From positions 1 to 64,000 of the forward strand of contig NZ_SJPR01000005.1 of assembly GCF_007859955.1 (NCBI RefSeq): DNA of 64,000 nt, given 5' to 3'. A program made the position numbers and the translations under genes. The first letter of the stretch is position 1, and each line of letters begins with the position of its first letter. Shown one piece after another: positions 55,561 through 64,000 of the stretch. The notes beneath the pieces were generated by a model that saw nothing but the letters and a program-made list of their open reading frames with translations, did not search any database and was not told the origin of the DNA. Origin of the DNA: Botrimarina colliarenosi. Its GTDB lineage: Bacteria; Planctomycetota; Planctomycetia; Pirellulales; Lacipirellulaceae.

Positions 55561-55730
55561 GCCTTCGAGCGTGCCAAGACCTGGAACCGCTTAAGAGAAA
55601 GAGGCGGCTACTGAAAGGGCAGAGAATCGACTCGCCCGGTCGGCGCCACTACATTGAGTGAACCGTCGCTCGCCTACGAGCGGCGCGCCGCTGTTCGGCG
55701 GCCGTGCCCTCTGCGAGTCCCTGCCGCCCG

Positions 55731-56168
55731 ATGAAAATCGCCATCGCCTCCGACCATGCCGGCTACCGCTACAAAGAGCGGATCAAGGCTCACCTCGCCG
55801 AGCTGGGGCATGAGGTCGCCGACCACGGTTGCCACTCGACCGAGTCGTGCGACTATCCGGATTTCATCCGCCCCGCCGCCGAGGCGGTCGCCAACGGCGG
55901 AGCCGACCGCGCCATTGTGCTGGGCGGGTCGGGCAATGGCGAAGCGATTGTCGCCAACCGGGTCCGCGGCGTCCGCTGCGCCCTGTGCTGGAACGTCGAA
56001 ACGGCGGAGCTCGGCCGTCGCCACAACAACGCCAATTGTCTGTCGATCGGCGAACGGCAAGTGAGCGAAGAGCTCGCTCTGGCGATTGTCGACACGTGGC
56101 TCACAACGCCGTTCGACGGCGGACGCCACCAGCGGCGGATCGACTTGATCGACGCCGCATCCGCTTAG
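55731..56168 (+). CDS. rpiB: Ribose-5-phosphate isomerase B, actinobacterial-type active site
   Basis: 145 residues from the ATG at 55731. It interconverts ribose-5-P and ribulose-5-P in the pentose phosphate pathway. The opening MKIAIASDHAGY is typical. The active-site loop reads GGSGNGEAIVANRV, which is the mycobacterial form with Glu as the base, rather than the GTGIG-with-Cys form of E. coli. RRHNNANCLSIG provides the other conserved block with His and Asn. A catalytic function is expected; related sugar isomerases of the RpiB/LacAB family are the only alternative. Confidence 0.92.
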   Translation: MKIAIASDHAGYRYKERIKAHLAELGHEVADHGCHSTESCDYPDFIRPAAEAVANGGADRAIVLGGSGNGEAIVANRVRGVRCALCWNVETAELGRRHNNANCLSIGERQVSEELALAIVDTWLTTPFDGGRHQRRIDLIDAASA

Positions 56169-56488
56169 GGACGGCCGTAGCTCGGTTCGATTTGGTGGAC
56201 TCTGACGAAGAATCACGTCGGCGCCCGGCAGTCACCTCTCGTGGGGGGGACGCCCCCTTGCCGGGGAGTTTCGCCTATCTCTGAGGCGCCCAGCGGGGTA
56301 TCCTCCCCTCCACTCGACGCGGTCGGGCTCCTTGCCCCGGTGCGTCTCCCGCCGTCCCGTGGCCCGTTACGCGGGCCACGCCCGCCCCTACGCTCTCCCC
56401 CGCGACGGTCGCCGGCACGATCGAATCGTGACGCCGCCGACACCGCCCGCGGTGCGCTCCCTCTCCTTTCGACGAGACCCTCCGACCG

Positions 56489-58180
56489 ATGATCGATCTG
56501 CTCATCAAGCGCGACGCCAGCCTCAAGACCGAACTGCTCTCGGGCCTCACGGTCGCCCTGGCGCTCGTGCCCGAGGCGGTCGCCTTCGCGTTTGTCGCCG
56601 GCGTTGACCCGTCCGTCGGCTTGTGGGCGGCCTTCTTCGTCGGCTTCATCACCTCGCTGCTGGGCGGACGCCCCGGCATGATCTCCGGCGCCACCGGCGC
56701 GATGGCGGTCGTCATGACGGCGTTTGTCGTCCTCTACGGCCTGGAGTACTTGTTCGCGGCGGTCGTGCTTTGTGGGCTGATCCAGATCACCTGTGGGCTG
56801 TTGGGCGTTGGCAAATTCATCCGGCTGCTCCCGCACCCGGTGATGCTCGGTTTCGTGAACGGCCTCGCGATCGTCATCGGCCTCGCCCAATTCGAACAGC
56901 TCAAGACCAACCGCCGCGTGGTCTACGACGACGCGGCCCAGGCGTTCGAGATCACCGGCGATTGGCTGAGCGGCGTGGGACTCATCACGACCGTCGGTCT
57001 GATCCTGTTCACGATGGCGATCATTCATTTCCTGCCCAAGCTGACGAAGGCGGTCCCCGGCACGCTGGTCGCCATCATCGCCGTGACGCTGCTGGTGAAC
57101 TTCACGCCGATCAGCTCGGTGACGGTCAACGACTCGGTCGAAGAGATGAAGGCCCTCGCCGCCGAGAAGTCGGCCAAGACCCAGGTCTTCGAAGAAGAGA
57201 AGCCGGGCCTGCTCTATGCGGCGGTCGATGACCGCGGCCACGAGATCGCCGCCAGCGAAGTCGACGCCACCGCGCCGTCGGACGCCAGCCAGCGGATCGC
57301 CGGCCGGTTCGCGATCCCCGCGATCCCGCTGACGCTGGAGAGCCTGCTGATCATCGGCGGGCTCGCCCTCACGCTCGCGTCGGTCGGCCTCATCGAATCG
57401 CTGATGACGCTCACGCTGATCGACGAGCTCACCGAGACCCGTGGCTCGAGCAACCGTGAGTGCATGGCCCAGGGTCTCGCCAACATGGTGTCGGGACTGT
57501 TCGGCAGCATGGGGGGCTGTGCGATGATCGGCCAGTCGATGATCAACATCCGCTCCGGCGGCCGTCACCGCCTGTCGGGCGTCTCGGCGGCTTTGTTCCT
57601 GCTGGCTTTTATTGTCTTCCCGCCGCTCTGGCAGGCGATCGGCTTGATCCCCGTTCCGGCGCTGATCGGCGTGATGTTCATCGTGGTGATCGCCACCTTC
57701 GAATGGACCAGCCTGCGGCTCTGGAACAAGATCCCGCTCAGCGACACCCTGGTGATCGTCGCGGTCTCGGCGATCACGGTGATGGCCGACCTGGCGATCG
57801 CCGTCGCGTCGGGCGTGGTGATCTCGGCCTTGGTGTTCGCTTGGCAGAAGTCGCACGTCATCGCCGCCGAGACCAGCGACGCCGACGGCGTGAAGACTTA
57901 CAAACTAGAAGGCCCGCTCTTCTTCGGCGCCGTGACCTCCTTCAAGGAGATCTTCACGCCGGCCGAGGACCCGCAGCACGTCACGATCGAGTTCGGCCGC
58001 ACGAAGGTCTACGACCACTCGGCGATGGAGGCGATCAACGGCGTCTGCGCCAAGTACCGCGAGCTCGGCAAGGAAGTCACGCTCAAGGACCTCTCGGACG
58101 ACTGCCGCGAAATGATCGACCGGGCCGACCGCATCATGGACGTGAACGTCCACGAGGAGGCCGCCCAGGTGGCGGTTTGA
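56489..58180 (+). CDS. SulP-family anion transporter with STAS domain
   Basis: 563 residues. About 12 membrane helices with the SulP opening GLTVALALVPEAVAFAFVAGVDPSVGLWAAF and GRPGMISGATGAMAVV. A hydrophilic insert of about 70 residues lies near 205-275 (ALAAEKSAKTQVFEEEKPG), longer than usual. A C-terminal STAS domain from about 468 contains VTIEFGRTKVYDHSAMEAINGV. It probably carries sulfate or bicarbonate. It ends just before a decayed remnant of a K+-channel gene. Confidence 0.93.
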   Translation: MIDLLIKRDASLKTELLSGLTVALALVPEAVAFAFVAGVDPSVGLWAAFFVGFITSLLGGRPGMISGATGAMAVVMTAFVVLYGLEYLFAAVVLCGLIQITCGLLGVGKFIRLLPHPVMLGFVNGLAIVIGLAQFEQLKTNRRVVYDDAAQAFEITGDWLSGVGLITTVGLILFTMAIIHFLPKLTKAVPGTLVAIIAVTLLVNFTPISSVTVNDSVEEMKALAAEKSAKTQVFEEEKPGLLYAAVDDRGHEIAASEVDATAPSDASQRIAGRFAIPAIPLTLESLLIIGGLALTLASVGLIESLMTLTLIDELTETRGSSNRECMAQGLANMVSGLFGSMGGCAMIGQSMINIRSGGRHRLSGVSAALFLLAFIVFPPLWQAIGLIPVPALIGVMFIVVIATFEWTSLRLWNKIPLSDTLVIVAVSAITVMADLAIAVASGVVISALVFAWQKSHVIAAETSDADGVKTYKLEGPLFFGAVTSFKEIFTPAEDPQHVTIEFGRTKVYDHSAMEAINGVCAKYRELGKEVTLKDLSDDCREMIDRADRIMDVNVHEEAAQVAV

Positions 58181-58196
58181 AGCCGGGATTTTCAGC

Positions 58197-58220
58197 AGCC
58201 GGCGCTATCCGCGGGCAACG
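58197..58220. repeat. Half copy of repeat family F
   Basis: GCAGCCGGCGCTATCCGCGGG matches the left arm of the copy at 46210. No right arm lies nearby. It follows the SulP stop by 17 bases. Confidence 0.55.
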
Positions 58221-58233
58221 CCATTGCGCACTC

Positions 58234-58330
58234 TCCCGCATCTTTGCCCCGCGGAAAAGAATCTCCCTTCGCCACGGCGTAACCGTTTATCCAACTGTGC
58301 CAAGTCGCCCACGGGCCCGGTGCGAGCGGT
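58234..58330 (-). pseudogene. Decayed 3' end of a TrkA-N K+-channel paralogue
   Basis: Read on the minus strand, this matches the last part of the intact gene at 60033-61100. CGCATCTTTGCCCCGCGG answers CGCATCTTCGCCCCGCGG at the corresponding position, and TTCGCCACGGCGTAACCG answers TTCGCCGCCGCGTAACGC. Small insertions break the frame. The match fades out upstream of about 58330. Confidence 0.7.
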
Positions 58331-58564
58331 GGGTAACGCGGGTTGGTCGTGGTCGTCCCCAAAACCGGGGGGATTCCGCAGGACCTTCGGCAAGGCGCCG
58401 GGGTTGGGTAGGTAACGCTTACATCGACGTTACCCATTTCCCCGCTGTCGCGCGGAGACGATGCGTCGGCCAGTGCTGAGATGCACTCTTAGCCATGGCC
58501 AGCTCGTCGAGCGTCAGCGTCGGCCTCCCCACTCTCTATTTCCTGCGTCAGGGACTCAACCGAC

Positions 58565-59884
58565 ATGCATCGCTTCGCTCCGCTGCTGCTAACGATCAGC
58601 GTTGGATGCACCCGTTCGGTTGCGGTGGAAGATATCCAGGTCAGTGACATGGTCGCTCCCTCGACCACGGCTTACGAGCCGGGGCTGGACGACTGGCCCG
58701 GTTGGCGCGGACCGTTGCGGAACGGTCTGACCACTTCGTCCCCGCCGCCGCTGAACTGGTCGCCGACCGAAAACGTTGTTTGGAAAGCATCCGTGCCGGG
58801 ACGCGGCCATGCATCACCGGTGGTAGTGAAGGACCGTGTATTGTTGAGTTCAGCTGAGGAAAGTGAAGAACGACAGCTGCTCGTGGCGTTCGACCGGGAG
58901 ACGGGCGCCGAGGCCTGGCGGGTCACGCTGCACGAGGGGGGGTTTCCCTCCGCCGGCGAGGTCCACCAAAAGGGGACCGACGCCAACGGAACCGTCGCCA
59001 GTGACGGTGAGCGTATTTATGTCGCTCACCTCAACTCCGATTCGATCGTCGCCTCGGCGGTCGATTGGGACGGCAAAATCATCTGGCAGACAACTCTTGG
59101 GCCTTTCCGTTCGAAGTTCGGCTACGCCCCCTCTCCGACCCTGTACGGGTCCTACGTCATTTTTGCGGCCGACAACTGGGGCGGCGGCTACCTGGCGGCC
59201 GTCAATCGCGAAACCGGCGAGATCGCTTGGCGCAAGCAGCGGTCATCGACCAGCACATACTCTTCGCCGACAGTCGCACGGGTTGCGGGCCGCGACCAGC
59301 TACTGATTAGTGGCGACAACCAGGTCGCCAGCTATGACCCCGCGACGGGCGAATCGCTCTGGTCCTGCCGCGGCGCGTCCGAGGCGACCTGTGGCACGCT
59401 CGTCTGGGACGAGGACTTGGTCTTCGCCAGCGGTGGCTTCCCAGGTCAGCAGACACTGGCGGTCCGCGCCGATGGCACGTCGGAGATCCTCTGGAGCAAC
59501 CAGGTCAAGATTTACGAGCCGTCGCTTCTCGTTGTCGGCCAAGAGCTCTACGGTACCAGCGATCAAGGGATCGTCTACTGTTGGGACAGCCGCACCGGTG
59601 AGGAGCGGTGGCGTAAGCGGGTCGGCGGATCGTTCAGCGCGTCACCGATCGTCTGTGAAGGGCTCATCTACGCGCAGAAGGCGTCGGGAGAGCTGATCGT
59701 CTTTCGCGCCTCACCCGAGGGTTACGAAGAGGTCGCCAGCAATCGGCTTGGAGACGAGACGCTCGCGTCCCCGGCGTTGTGCGGTGGTCGGCTCTACTTG
59801 CGGGTCGTTTCGTGGGACGGCGATGATCGCCACGAGCATCTCTACTGCATCGCCGACACCGAGGGCGGCGCCATACCGCGATGA
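58565..59884 (+). CDS. PQQ-like beta-propeller lipoprotein
   Basis: 439 residues. The N-terminal hydrophobic run ends in ISVGC, a lipobox candidate with Cys15. DWPGWRGPLRNGL near 43 is the recognisable entry of the outer-membrane PQQ-like repeat proteins. Several WD/PQQ-type blade motifs follow (AFDRETGAEAWRVTL; AVNRETGEIAWRKQ; SYDPATGESLWSC; CWDSRTGEERWRKRV), each with an AxDxxTGxxxW pattern. Such proteins are usually structural or scaffold components of the envelope rather than PQQ enzymes. No calcium/PQQ active site is evident. It lies between the K+-channel remnants. Confidence 0.87.
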   Translation: MHRFAPLLLTISVGCTRSVAVEDIQVSDMVAPSTTAYEPGLDDWPGWRGPLRNGLTTSSPPPLNWSPTENVVWKASVPGRGHASPVVVKDRVLLSSAEESEERQLLVAFDRETGAEAWRVTLHEGGFPSAGEVHQKGTDANGTVASDGERIYVAHLNSDSIVASAVDWDGKIIWQTTLGPFRSKFGYAPSPTLYGSYVIFAADNWGGGYLAAVNRETGEIAWRKQRSSTSTYSSPTVARVAGRDQLLISGDNQVASYDPATGESLWSCRGASEATCGTLVWDEDLVFASGGFPGQQTLAVRADGTSEILWSNQVKIYEPSLLVVGQELYGTSDQGIVYCWDSRTGEERWRKRVGGSFSASPIVCEGLIYAQKASGELIVFRASPEGYEEVASNRLGDETLASPALCGGRLYLRVVSWDGDDRHEHLYCIADTEGGAIPR

Positions 59885-60032
59885 CCACCAACTGAGAAGG
59901 TCATTCGGCGACGATTGAGCGTGCCGAGAGCCCGGTCTCACCTCGTAAACGTTCAAACCGAGACGCAGACAATAGACGCGTTCTAGTCGGCTACGAATTG
60001 CTCACCATGGCAAGGAATCCTCGCCGCTGGCG

Positions 60033-61100
60033 TCACTCACTCACGCGCATCTTCGCCCCGCGGTAGAGGATCTCCTTCGCCGCCGCGTAACGCTTCTCGA
60101 GCATCGGCAACTCGCCCGCGTGTCCCAACACGATCACCGCGTCACCCCCGGCGAGCGGGCAGTCGCCCGGCGGGTCGAGCACCACCTCGCCACTGGCGCG
60201 GCGGACCGCCAGGATCAGGAAGCTGCGGTTTCCTTTCAGCACGATGTCCTCGACCTTGTGGCCGTCGAGCGGCGAACCGTTGGTGACGCGTAGCTCGTCG
60301 AGCTTCAGGCCGATCGTATCGAGCTCGTGCTGCAGCTCGCCCTTGCCGGCCACGTCGGCCAGCATCTGCTCGGCGCCGGGGCGCGTGATGAGCTGCGCCA
60401 TCCGCTGCCCGCCGATCACCGCCGGCAGCACCACCCGGTTGGCGCCGCTCCGCAGCAGCTTCTTCTCGGTCGAGGGGTGCTCGGCACGGGCGATGATTTC
60501 GACATTGGGGTTCAGCTCGCGCGCGGTGAGCGTGATGAAGACGTTGGCGGCATCCTCTGGAAGCACCGTCGCGAGGACGCGGGCGCGTTCGATACCGGCC
60601 CGGGTGAGGACGTCTTCTTCGATAGCGTTCCCCTCGACGATCAGCATACCGGCGGCCTCGGCGTCGTTGAGTTTCTCCTCGTCTTGATCGACGACGACGA
60701 ACGCGGCGCCGGCCGTCTTCAGTTCACCCGCCAGAATCCGCCCGGCGCGGCCGTAGCCGCAGAGGATCGTGTGGCCCGTCAGCTCGTCGATGCCGCGGGT
60801 CATGCGGCGGCGGCTCAGGGCGCGGTTGATCTCGCCTTCCATCACCATCTGAATGAACCCTCCCGCGATGTAGATGACGCAGCCGTAAGAAACGACGATG
60901 AGCATCATCGTCACGGTGCGGAGCGTAAGCGTGTCGATCGGCCGGACCTCGCCGTAGCCGACGCCGAAGATCGTGATGACGACCATGTAGAGGGCGTCCG
61001 CCGGGTCCCACCCGTGGGACACATAGACGCCGGCGACGAGCACGCACGTCGTCACAAAGAAGACGAGCGTCGTCAGTAGGCGTTGGATCGGCAGATGCAC
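60033..61100 (-). CDS. K+ channel with TrkA-N and TrkA-C regulatory domains
   Basis: 355 residues. Two membrane helices (LVFFVTTCVLVAGVYVSHG and MMLIVVSYGCVIYIAGGFI) bracket a pore loop with filter-like ITIFGVGYGE. From about 107 the Rossmann TrkA-N domain begins TILCGYGRAGRILAGEL and continues through VVLPAVIGGQRMA. The last 80 residues are a TrkA-C domain (LDELRVTNGSPLDG; GDAVIVLGHAGELPML). It would pass K+ or another monovalent cation under nucleotide control. Two fragments of a second copy lie on either side of it. Confidence 0.92.
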   Translation of the reverse strand: MHLPIQRLLTTLVFFVTTCVLVAGVYVSHGWDPADALYMVVITIFGVGYGEVRPIDTLTLRTVTMMLIVVSYGCVIYIAGGFIQMVMEGEINRALSRRRMTRGIDELTGHTILCGYGRAGRILAGELKTAGAAFVVVDQDEEKLNDAEAAGMLIVEGNAIEEDVLTRAGIERARVLATVLPEDAANVFITLTARELNPNVEIIARAEHPSTEKKLLRSGANRVVLPAVIGGQRMAQLITRPGAEQMLADVAGKGELQHELDTIGLKLDELRVTNGSPLDGHKVEDIVLKGNRSFLILAVRRASGEVVLDPPGDCPLAGGDAVIVLGHAGELPMLEKRYAAAKEILYRGAKMRVSE

Positions 61101-61563
61101 GGGCGGACCGGGGGCGCCTTGGTGAGCGGGTCCGCCTGGACGGCGTTAGTGTAACTCGGAGGCAGCCGGCACGGGGATAGTGGCCAGCGGCGAAATGACC
61201 AAGCGAACTCGTTTTTTTCTTTCGCCCAGCCCCCCGAAGTGGCGTGATCGATTGGTCCCCTGACCGCGGGGCGCCGGCCTGACCAAAAGGAGTGCGATAA
61301 AACGCCTGCAGCCGTGACGGTTGTGGTGAACCGCGGGATGTTCGAGGTTGGTCAGGTCGGATGACCGCCCCCATCGCATGACGGAAAGGCGTTTCTCTCC
61401 CTCGCGGGCCCCTCGGGGAACCTCGGTGAGAGCTAGGGTTGCTGCGAGGGAGCTGACTTGGCGTTAAGCCGTCCGCTGCCGTTTGCTCCCTCATCGGGCG
61501 ACTGTTTCCACGGAGTCTTTTCCTTCGTGGACCTTCGCTGTCTCTTCACCAAAAAAGCTTGCT
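61101..61563. other. Divergent intergenic region
   Basis: Nothing that I can name: short T-runs near 61210, a few small hairpins, no coding frame with good composition. Promoters for both flanking genes must be here. The first 50 bases (61101-61152) are also present in the duplicated fragment at 62106-62303. Confidence 0.4.
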
Positions 61564-61992
61564 ATGAAAATCAGTGTCGCGCTCGGGTTGGGGATGTGTC
61601 TGTTCTTTGGAGCGAACCCCGCGGTTGGGGACGAAAGCCTGCAAGGGACTTGGACGCTCGTCCAAGGTGAGGTCAACGGCGAGCCGCTCACGGAGACCCA
61701 ACTCCAAGAGGGGAAGCTCGTCATCGACGGAGATCACTACGAAGTCTCTCTCCCCGATCAAGAACTCATGACGGGTGTCCAGGTGCTCGACGAAGCGTCG
61801 GGCGTTAAGACAATCGACATTACAGGCGACAACGGCGCCGGCAAGGGCCAGACCTGTCTCGGCCTCTACGAGCTCGACGGTGACGAATTCCGTGTCGCCT
61901 TTGCTCCCCCCGGCAAGGATCGACCGTCCGAAATGACGACGCCCCCCGGTAGCGGCCACTGGCTGCACGTCTGGAAGCGAGATGTCGAGTAG
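61564..61992 (+). CDS. TIGR03067-type secreted protein
   Basis: 142 residues from the ATG at 61564; the frame upstream of it lacks coding character. A signal peptide (MKISVALGLGMCLFFGANPAVG) leads into the family core: LQGTWTLVQGEVNGEPL, LVIDGDHYEV, GVKTIDITGDNG and GQTCLGLYELDGDEFRVAFAPPG. The domain is a lipocalin-like beta barrel that is amplified in planctomycetes. Its function is unknown. A terminator follows at 62019. Confidence 0.88.
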   Translation: MKISVALGLGMCLFFGANPAVGDESLQGTWTLVQGEVNGEPLTETQLQEGKLVIDGDHYEVSLPDQELMTGVQVLDEASGVKTIDITGDNGAGKGQTCLGLYELDGDEFRVAFAPPGKDRPSEMTTPPGSGHWLHVWKRDVE

Positions 61993-62018
61993 CTAAGCGA
62001 AGCCGTCAACGAACGATC

Positions 62019-62055
62019 CGCCTGGCCACGCCCCGAGCGTGGCCAGGCGTTCTTT
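62019..62055 (+). terminator. Intrinsic terminator of the TIGR03067 gene
   Basis: The arms CGCCTGGCCACGC and GCGTGGCCAGGCG enclose a five-base loop and are followed by TTCTTTG. Confidence 0.88.
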
Positions 62056-62105
62056 GTTGGGAGTTCTAAGTCGGCGCCGGACGCCGGTTCGTCATGGGAT
62101 TCGGC

Positions 62106-62303
62106 GCCGACGCCGAAGATCGAATATGACGACCATGTAGAGGGCGTCGGCTAGGTCTCAGCCGTGAGCCACGTAGACGCCGGCGACCAACACGCACGTC
62201 GTCACAAAGAAGACGAGCGTCGTCAGCAGGCGTTGGATCGGCAGATGCACGGGCGGACCGGGGGCGCCTTGGTGAGCGGGTCGCCCCTGGACGGCACGAG
62301 TGT
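62106..62303 (-). pseudogene. Duplicated 5' fragment of the K+-channel gene
   Basis: About 195 bases are nearly identical to 60957-61152, covering the channel gene start, its first 45 or so codons and 50 upstream bases. Read on the minus strand it begins MHLPIQRLLTTLVFF as in the intact gene. A TGA replaces the Trp of the HGWDPADA segment and a short deletion removes the pore motif. The homology stops sharply at 62106. Confidence 0.88.
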
Positions 62304-62321
62304 GCCCGAGACCGGTCGCCA

Positions 62322-62362
62322 AAACGAGAAAGAGGGCAGCGGCCTACGCCGCTGCCCTCTTT
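62322..62362. terminator. Terminator of the PEP-CTERM gene
   Basis: The arms AGAGGGCAGCGGC and GCCGCTGCCCTCT face each other across four bases. On the minus strand the stem is followed by TTCTCGTTTTGG. It lies 37 bases past the gene stop. Confidence 0.78.
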
Positions 62363-62398
62363 GGTCGTTGTTCACTTTCGGCAGTCGCTTGCCGGATT

Positions 62399-63094
62399 TC
62401 AGCGGCGACGACGGAACGTCACGGCTGCTGCGCCGAAGGCCAGCAGGCAGAGCGTCCCGGGCTCGGGGACGGGCAAAGCCGCGAAGCGAATGTTGTCGAT
62501 ATGGACCGTCGCCGTCTGCACGGCCGCACCGTCGTTGTTGAGGCCGACAAAGAACGTCCGGTACGAGTCGCCCGGCGTGTACTCGGCAACCCCGTCGTTG
62601 TCGACGCCCACGCCATTGACGATCGGGAACGTCACGGTCGTGGTGGCGGAGCCCCCGGGAGCGGTCGGGAGCGCGACGCTGTTGGTCTCGGTGTGGAAGC
62701 CGCTGCCGCCGCCGTTCGAGGTGAAGACAACCTCAAACCAGCCCGGCGCCGCGCTGAAGACTTGCTCATCGGTGAAGACCGTCACGTCGAACGAGACCCC
62801 GCCGCCGTTGGCCAGGATCGCGTCGATCTCGGCCATGACCGAGGCGTCGGACGGGGTGTCGGTGGCCGAATTGTCCCAGAGGGTCCACTCGGCGACTTGG
62901 CCCGACCAGCCGCCGCCGGCGGTCAGCAGGACGCCGCCTGCCCCATCATGCGCCGCCGAGACGCCGGCGCCACCGCAGCAAGACGTGAAGGCCCCGCCCG
63001 CGGTGTCAGTGTCGAATGTGTAAGTCACTGCCGCGGCGGCCGGCGAGGCCGTCATCAGCAGAGCGGCGAGAAGACGCCAAGGTTGCAACTTCAT
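62399..63094 (-). CDS. Secreted PEP-CTERM protein
   Basis: 231 residues from the Met at 63094, giving a signal peptide ending ASPAAAA. The mature part is a beta-rich domain typical of concanavalin-like jelly rolls (TYTFDTDTAGGAFT; WFEVVFTSNGGGSGFH; ATVHIDNIRFAAL). The C-terminus is a clean PEP-CTERM signal: VPEPGTLCLLAFGAAAVTFRRRR in parts, i.e. the PEP box, a short hydrophobic helix and an Arg cluster. There is a CC pair near 40. Probably a surface or biofilm-matrix protein. The ligand is unknown. Confidence 0.85.
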   Translation of the reverse strand: MKLQPWRLLAALLMTASPAAAAVTYTFDTDTAGGAFTSCCGGAGVSAAHDGAGGVLLTAGGGWSGQVAEWTLWDNSATDTPSDASVMAEIDAILANGGGVSFDVTVFTDEQVFSAAPGWFEVVFTSNGGGSGFHTETNSVALPTAPGGSATTTVTFPIVNGVGVDNDGVAEYTPGDSYRTFFVGLNNDGAAVQTATVHIDNIRFAALPVPEPGTLCLLAFGAAAVTFRRRR

Positions 63095-63666
63095 GAGGCG
63101 CACCATCGAAATGAGAGGAGAATCCCGACCGAGATGCGTCGCACCGGCGGTCGATCACCCGATCGCCGTAGCGACTCCGGGACCTGCTCAAACTAGCTAT
63201 CCTGACCGCCGCGATCAAGTATTTGCCTGACCCGCAACCGGGCACGGACGCTACCACCCGAGGGGCTTTCGGCCTCCGCCGGCCCTCTCCCCCCGCCGCC
63301 CGGGGGCGGCCTGGACCGCCAGCACCGCGGTTCAATTACCGGATTCTCCCGCTTCAAAGCCTTCCGTCTTGGTCCGCCGCAGCGGCAGCGGCCGGCCGAA
63401 GAGAGCGACCAGCACCAGCCCCGCCGTCCCGGCCACACGTTTGTCCGGCGATCATCCCCTTGACCGCCATCGACCAGGCCCCGGTGAAGCCGAGCCTGGA
63501 TTTCGAATCGGAGTCACCCGTTTGGGGACCATGGAGTGGCGTCTGTCGAAGGGGCCCTTGATCTTCCGACCACCGAGCGGCATTGACCAGGGCGAGCGGC
63601 AGGGGCGGCGGCACGGTACGATTTTTTCGTTCTCCCCAACCAACTTCTCCTCTCGAAAACGCTCCC
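63095..63666. other. Intergenic region with possible membrane-gene remnants
   Basis: On the minus strand, 63330-63540 contains two out-of-frame stretches that read like membrane-transport pieces (LGFTGAWSMAVKGMI; VAGTAGLVLVALFGRPLP). Neither has a good start, so the region is not called as a gene. The rest is GC-rich with no supported feature. Confidence 0.35.
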
Positions 63667-64000
63667 ATGGCGTCCGACGACTACACGTTCGATCTCGTCC
63701 GCATCTTCTTCGGAGAGAAGCCCCCCTGGTTTCTATTCGAAGTCGCGTTTCGGACCACGGTGATCTTCGCCTATACGCTGCTCCTGCTGCGGTGGATGGG
63801 CAAGCGCGGCATGGGGAGCCTCACGCCGTTCGAGTTCGCCATCATCGTCGCCCTCGGCTCGGCGGTCGGCGACCCGATGTTCTACGACGACGTCCCGCTG
63901 GTCCACACGATGCTCGTCATCGCCATCGTGGTTGGGATGCAGCGCGGGCTGTCGTGGCTCACCGAACGCAACGCGGTCGTTGAGCGCGTGGTCGAGAGCA
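63667..64000 (+). CDS. DUF421 (YetF-like) membrane protein, 3' end beyond the window
   Basis: 111 residues are visible from the ATG at 63667 to the window edge. The opening helix (FEVAFRTTVIFAYTLLLLRWMGKRGMG) and the block LTPFEFAIIVALGSAVGDPMFYDDVPL are diagnostic of DUF421/YetF proteins, which have three N-terminal membrane helices and a C-terminal cytoplasmic domain. No enzymatic role is established. A third helix (MLVIAIVVGMQRGLSWL) is complete, and the cytoplasmic domain has just begun. Confidence 0.88.
   Translation, partial: MASDDYTFDLVRIFFGEKPPWFLFEVAFRTTVIFAYTLLLLRWMGKRGMGSLTPFEFAIIVALGSAVGDPMFYDDVPLVHTMLVIAIVVGMQRGLSWLTERNAVVERVVES

Noticed and set aside
56213..57856. Minus-strand open frame of 547 codons opposite the SulP gene
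   Set aside because: Composition dominated by Arg, Asp, His and Glu with no hydrophobic core; the SulP reading is unmistakable.

Overview
The window is GC-rich bacterial chromosome with many dispersed palindromic repeats. Its content points to a planctomycete, probably of the Pirellulales. This is an inference from gene content only: four secreted proteins end in PEP-CTERM-type tails (two also carry dockerin-like calcium repeats), and there is a TIGR03067-type protein, a Ser/Thr kinase with a membrane-tethered outer domain, several signal-peptide proteins of unknown function, and an RNase P RNA far from rnpA. No rRNA gene, confident tRNA or CRISPR array was seen.

Layout. 1-1840: the 5' three-quarters or more of an IS256-family transposase gene, whose insertion appears to have cut the front off an AT-richer gene. 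2006-13812: housekeeping and envelope genes: amidase, lysS, a dockerin/PEP-CTERM protein, DoxX, a LolC/E-LolD-type ABC exporter, a class IV aminotransferase, a P1 peptidase, and a receiver-like/PilZ protein. 14083-15299: the RNase P RNA gene with a repeat-like hairpin in its P12 region, convergent with a ribbon-helix-helix regulator. 15719-18301: a Tat-exported sugar isomerase-like protein and isocitrate dehydrogenase. 18302-25250: an accessory stretch with a lone OLD-family ATPase/TOPRIM nuclease and a two-gene AT-rich cassette, each set among inverted or clustered repeats. 25252-41798: mixed metabolic, hydrolase and transport genes (FkbM methyltransferase, thioredoxin-like/CAP protein, chloroperoxidase-type hydrolase, GDPD, GH43-like protein, S10 peptidase, SLC13 and POT transporters) and mnmE. 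41945-49393: yidC with a PDZ-like insert, a phosphoesterase, tsaB, hemL and a Ser/Thr kinase. 49601-64000: secreted unknowns, an SDR, MFS and SulP transporters, rpiB, a K+-channel/TrkA-N protein flanked by two decayed fragments of a paralogue, a TIGR03067 protein, a PEP-CTERM protein and the start of a DUF421 protein.

The most distinctive property is the repeat landscape. At least eight palindromic or mirror-arm families recur. They sit mainly between convergent genes, where they probably help end transcription, but also inside rnpB, at the 5' end of lolD, and around the AT-rich cargo genes. All function calls were made by eye from motifs; no database search was run.
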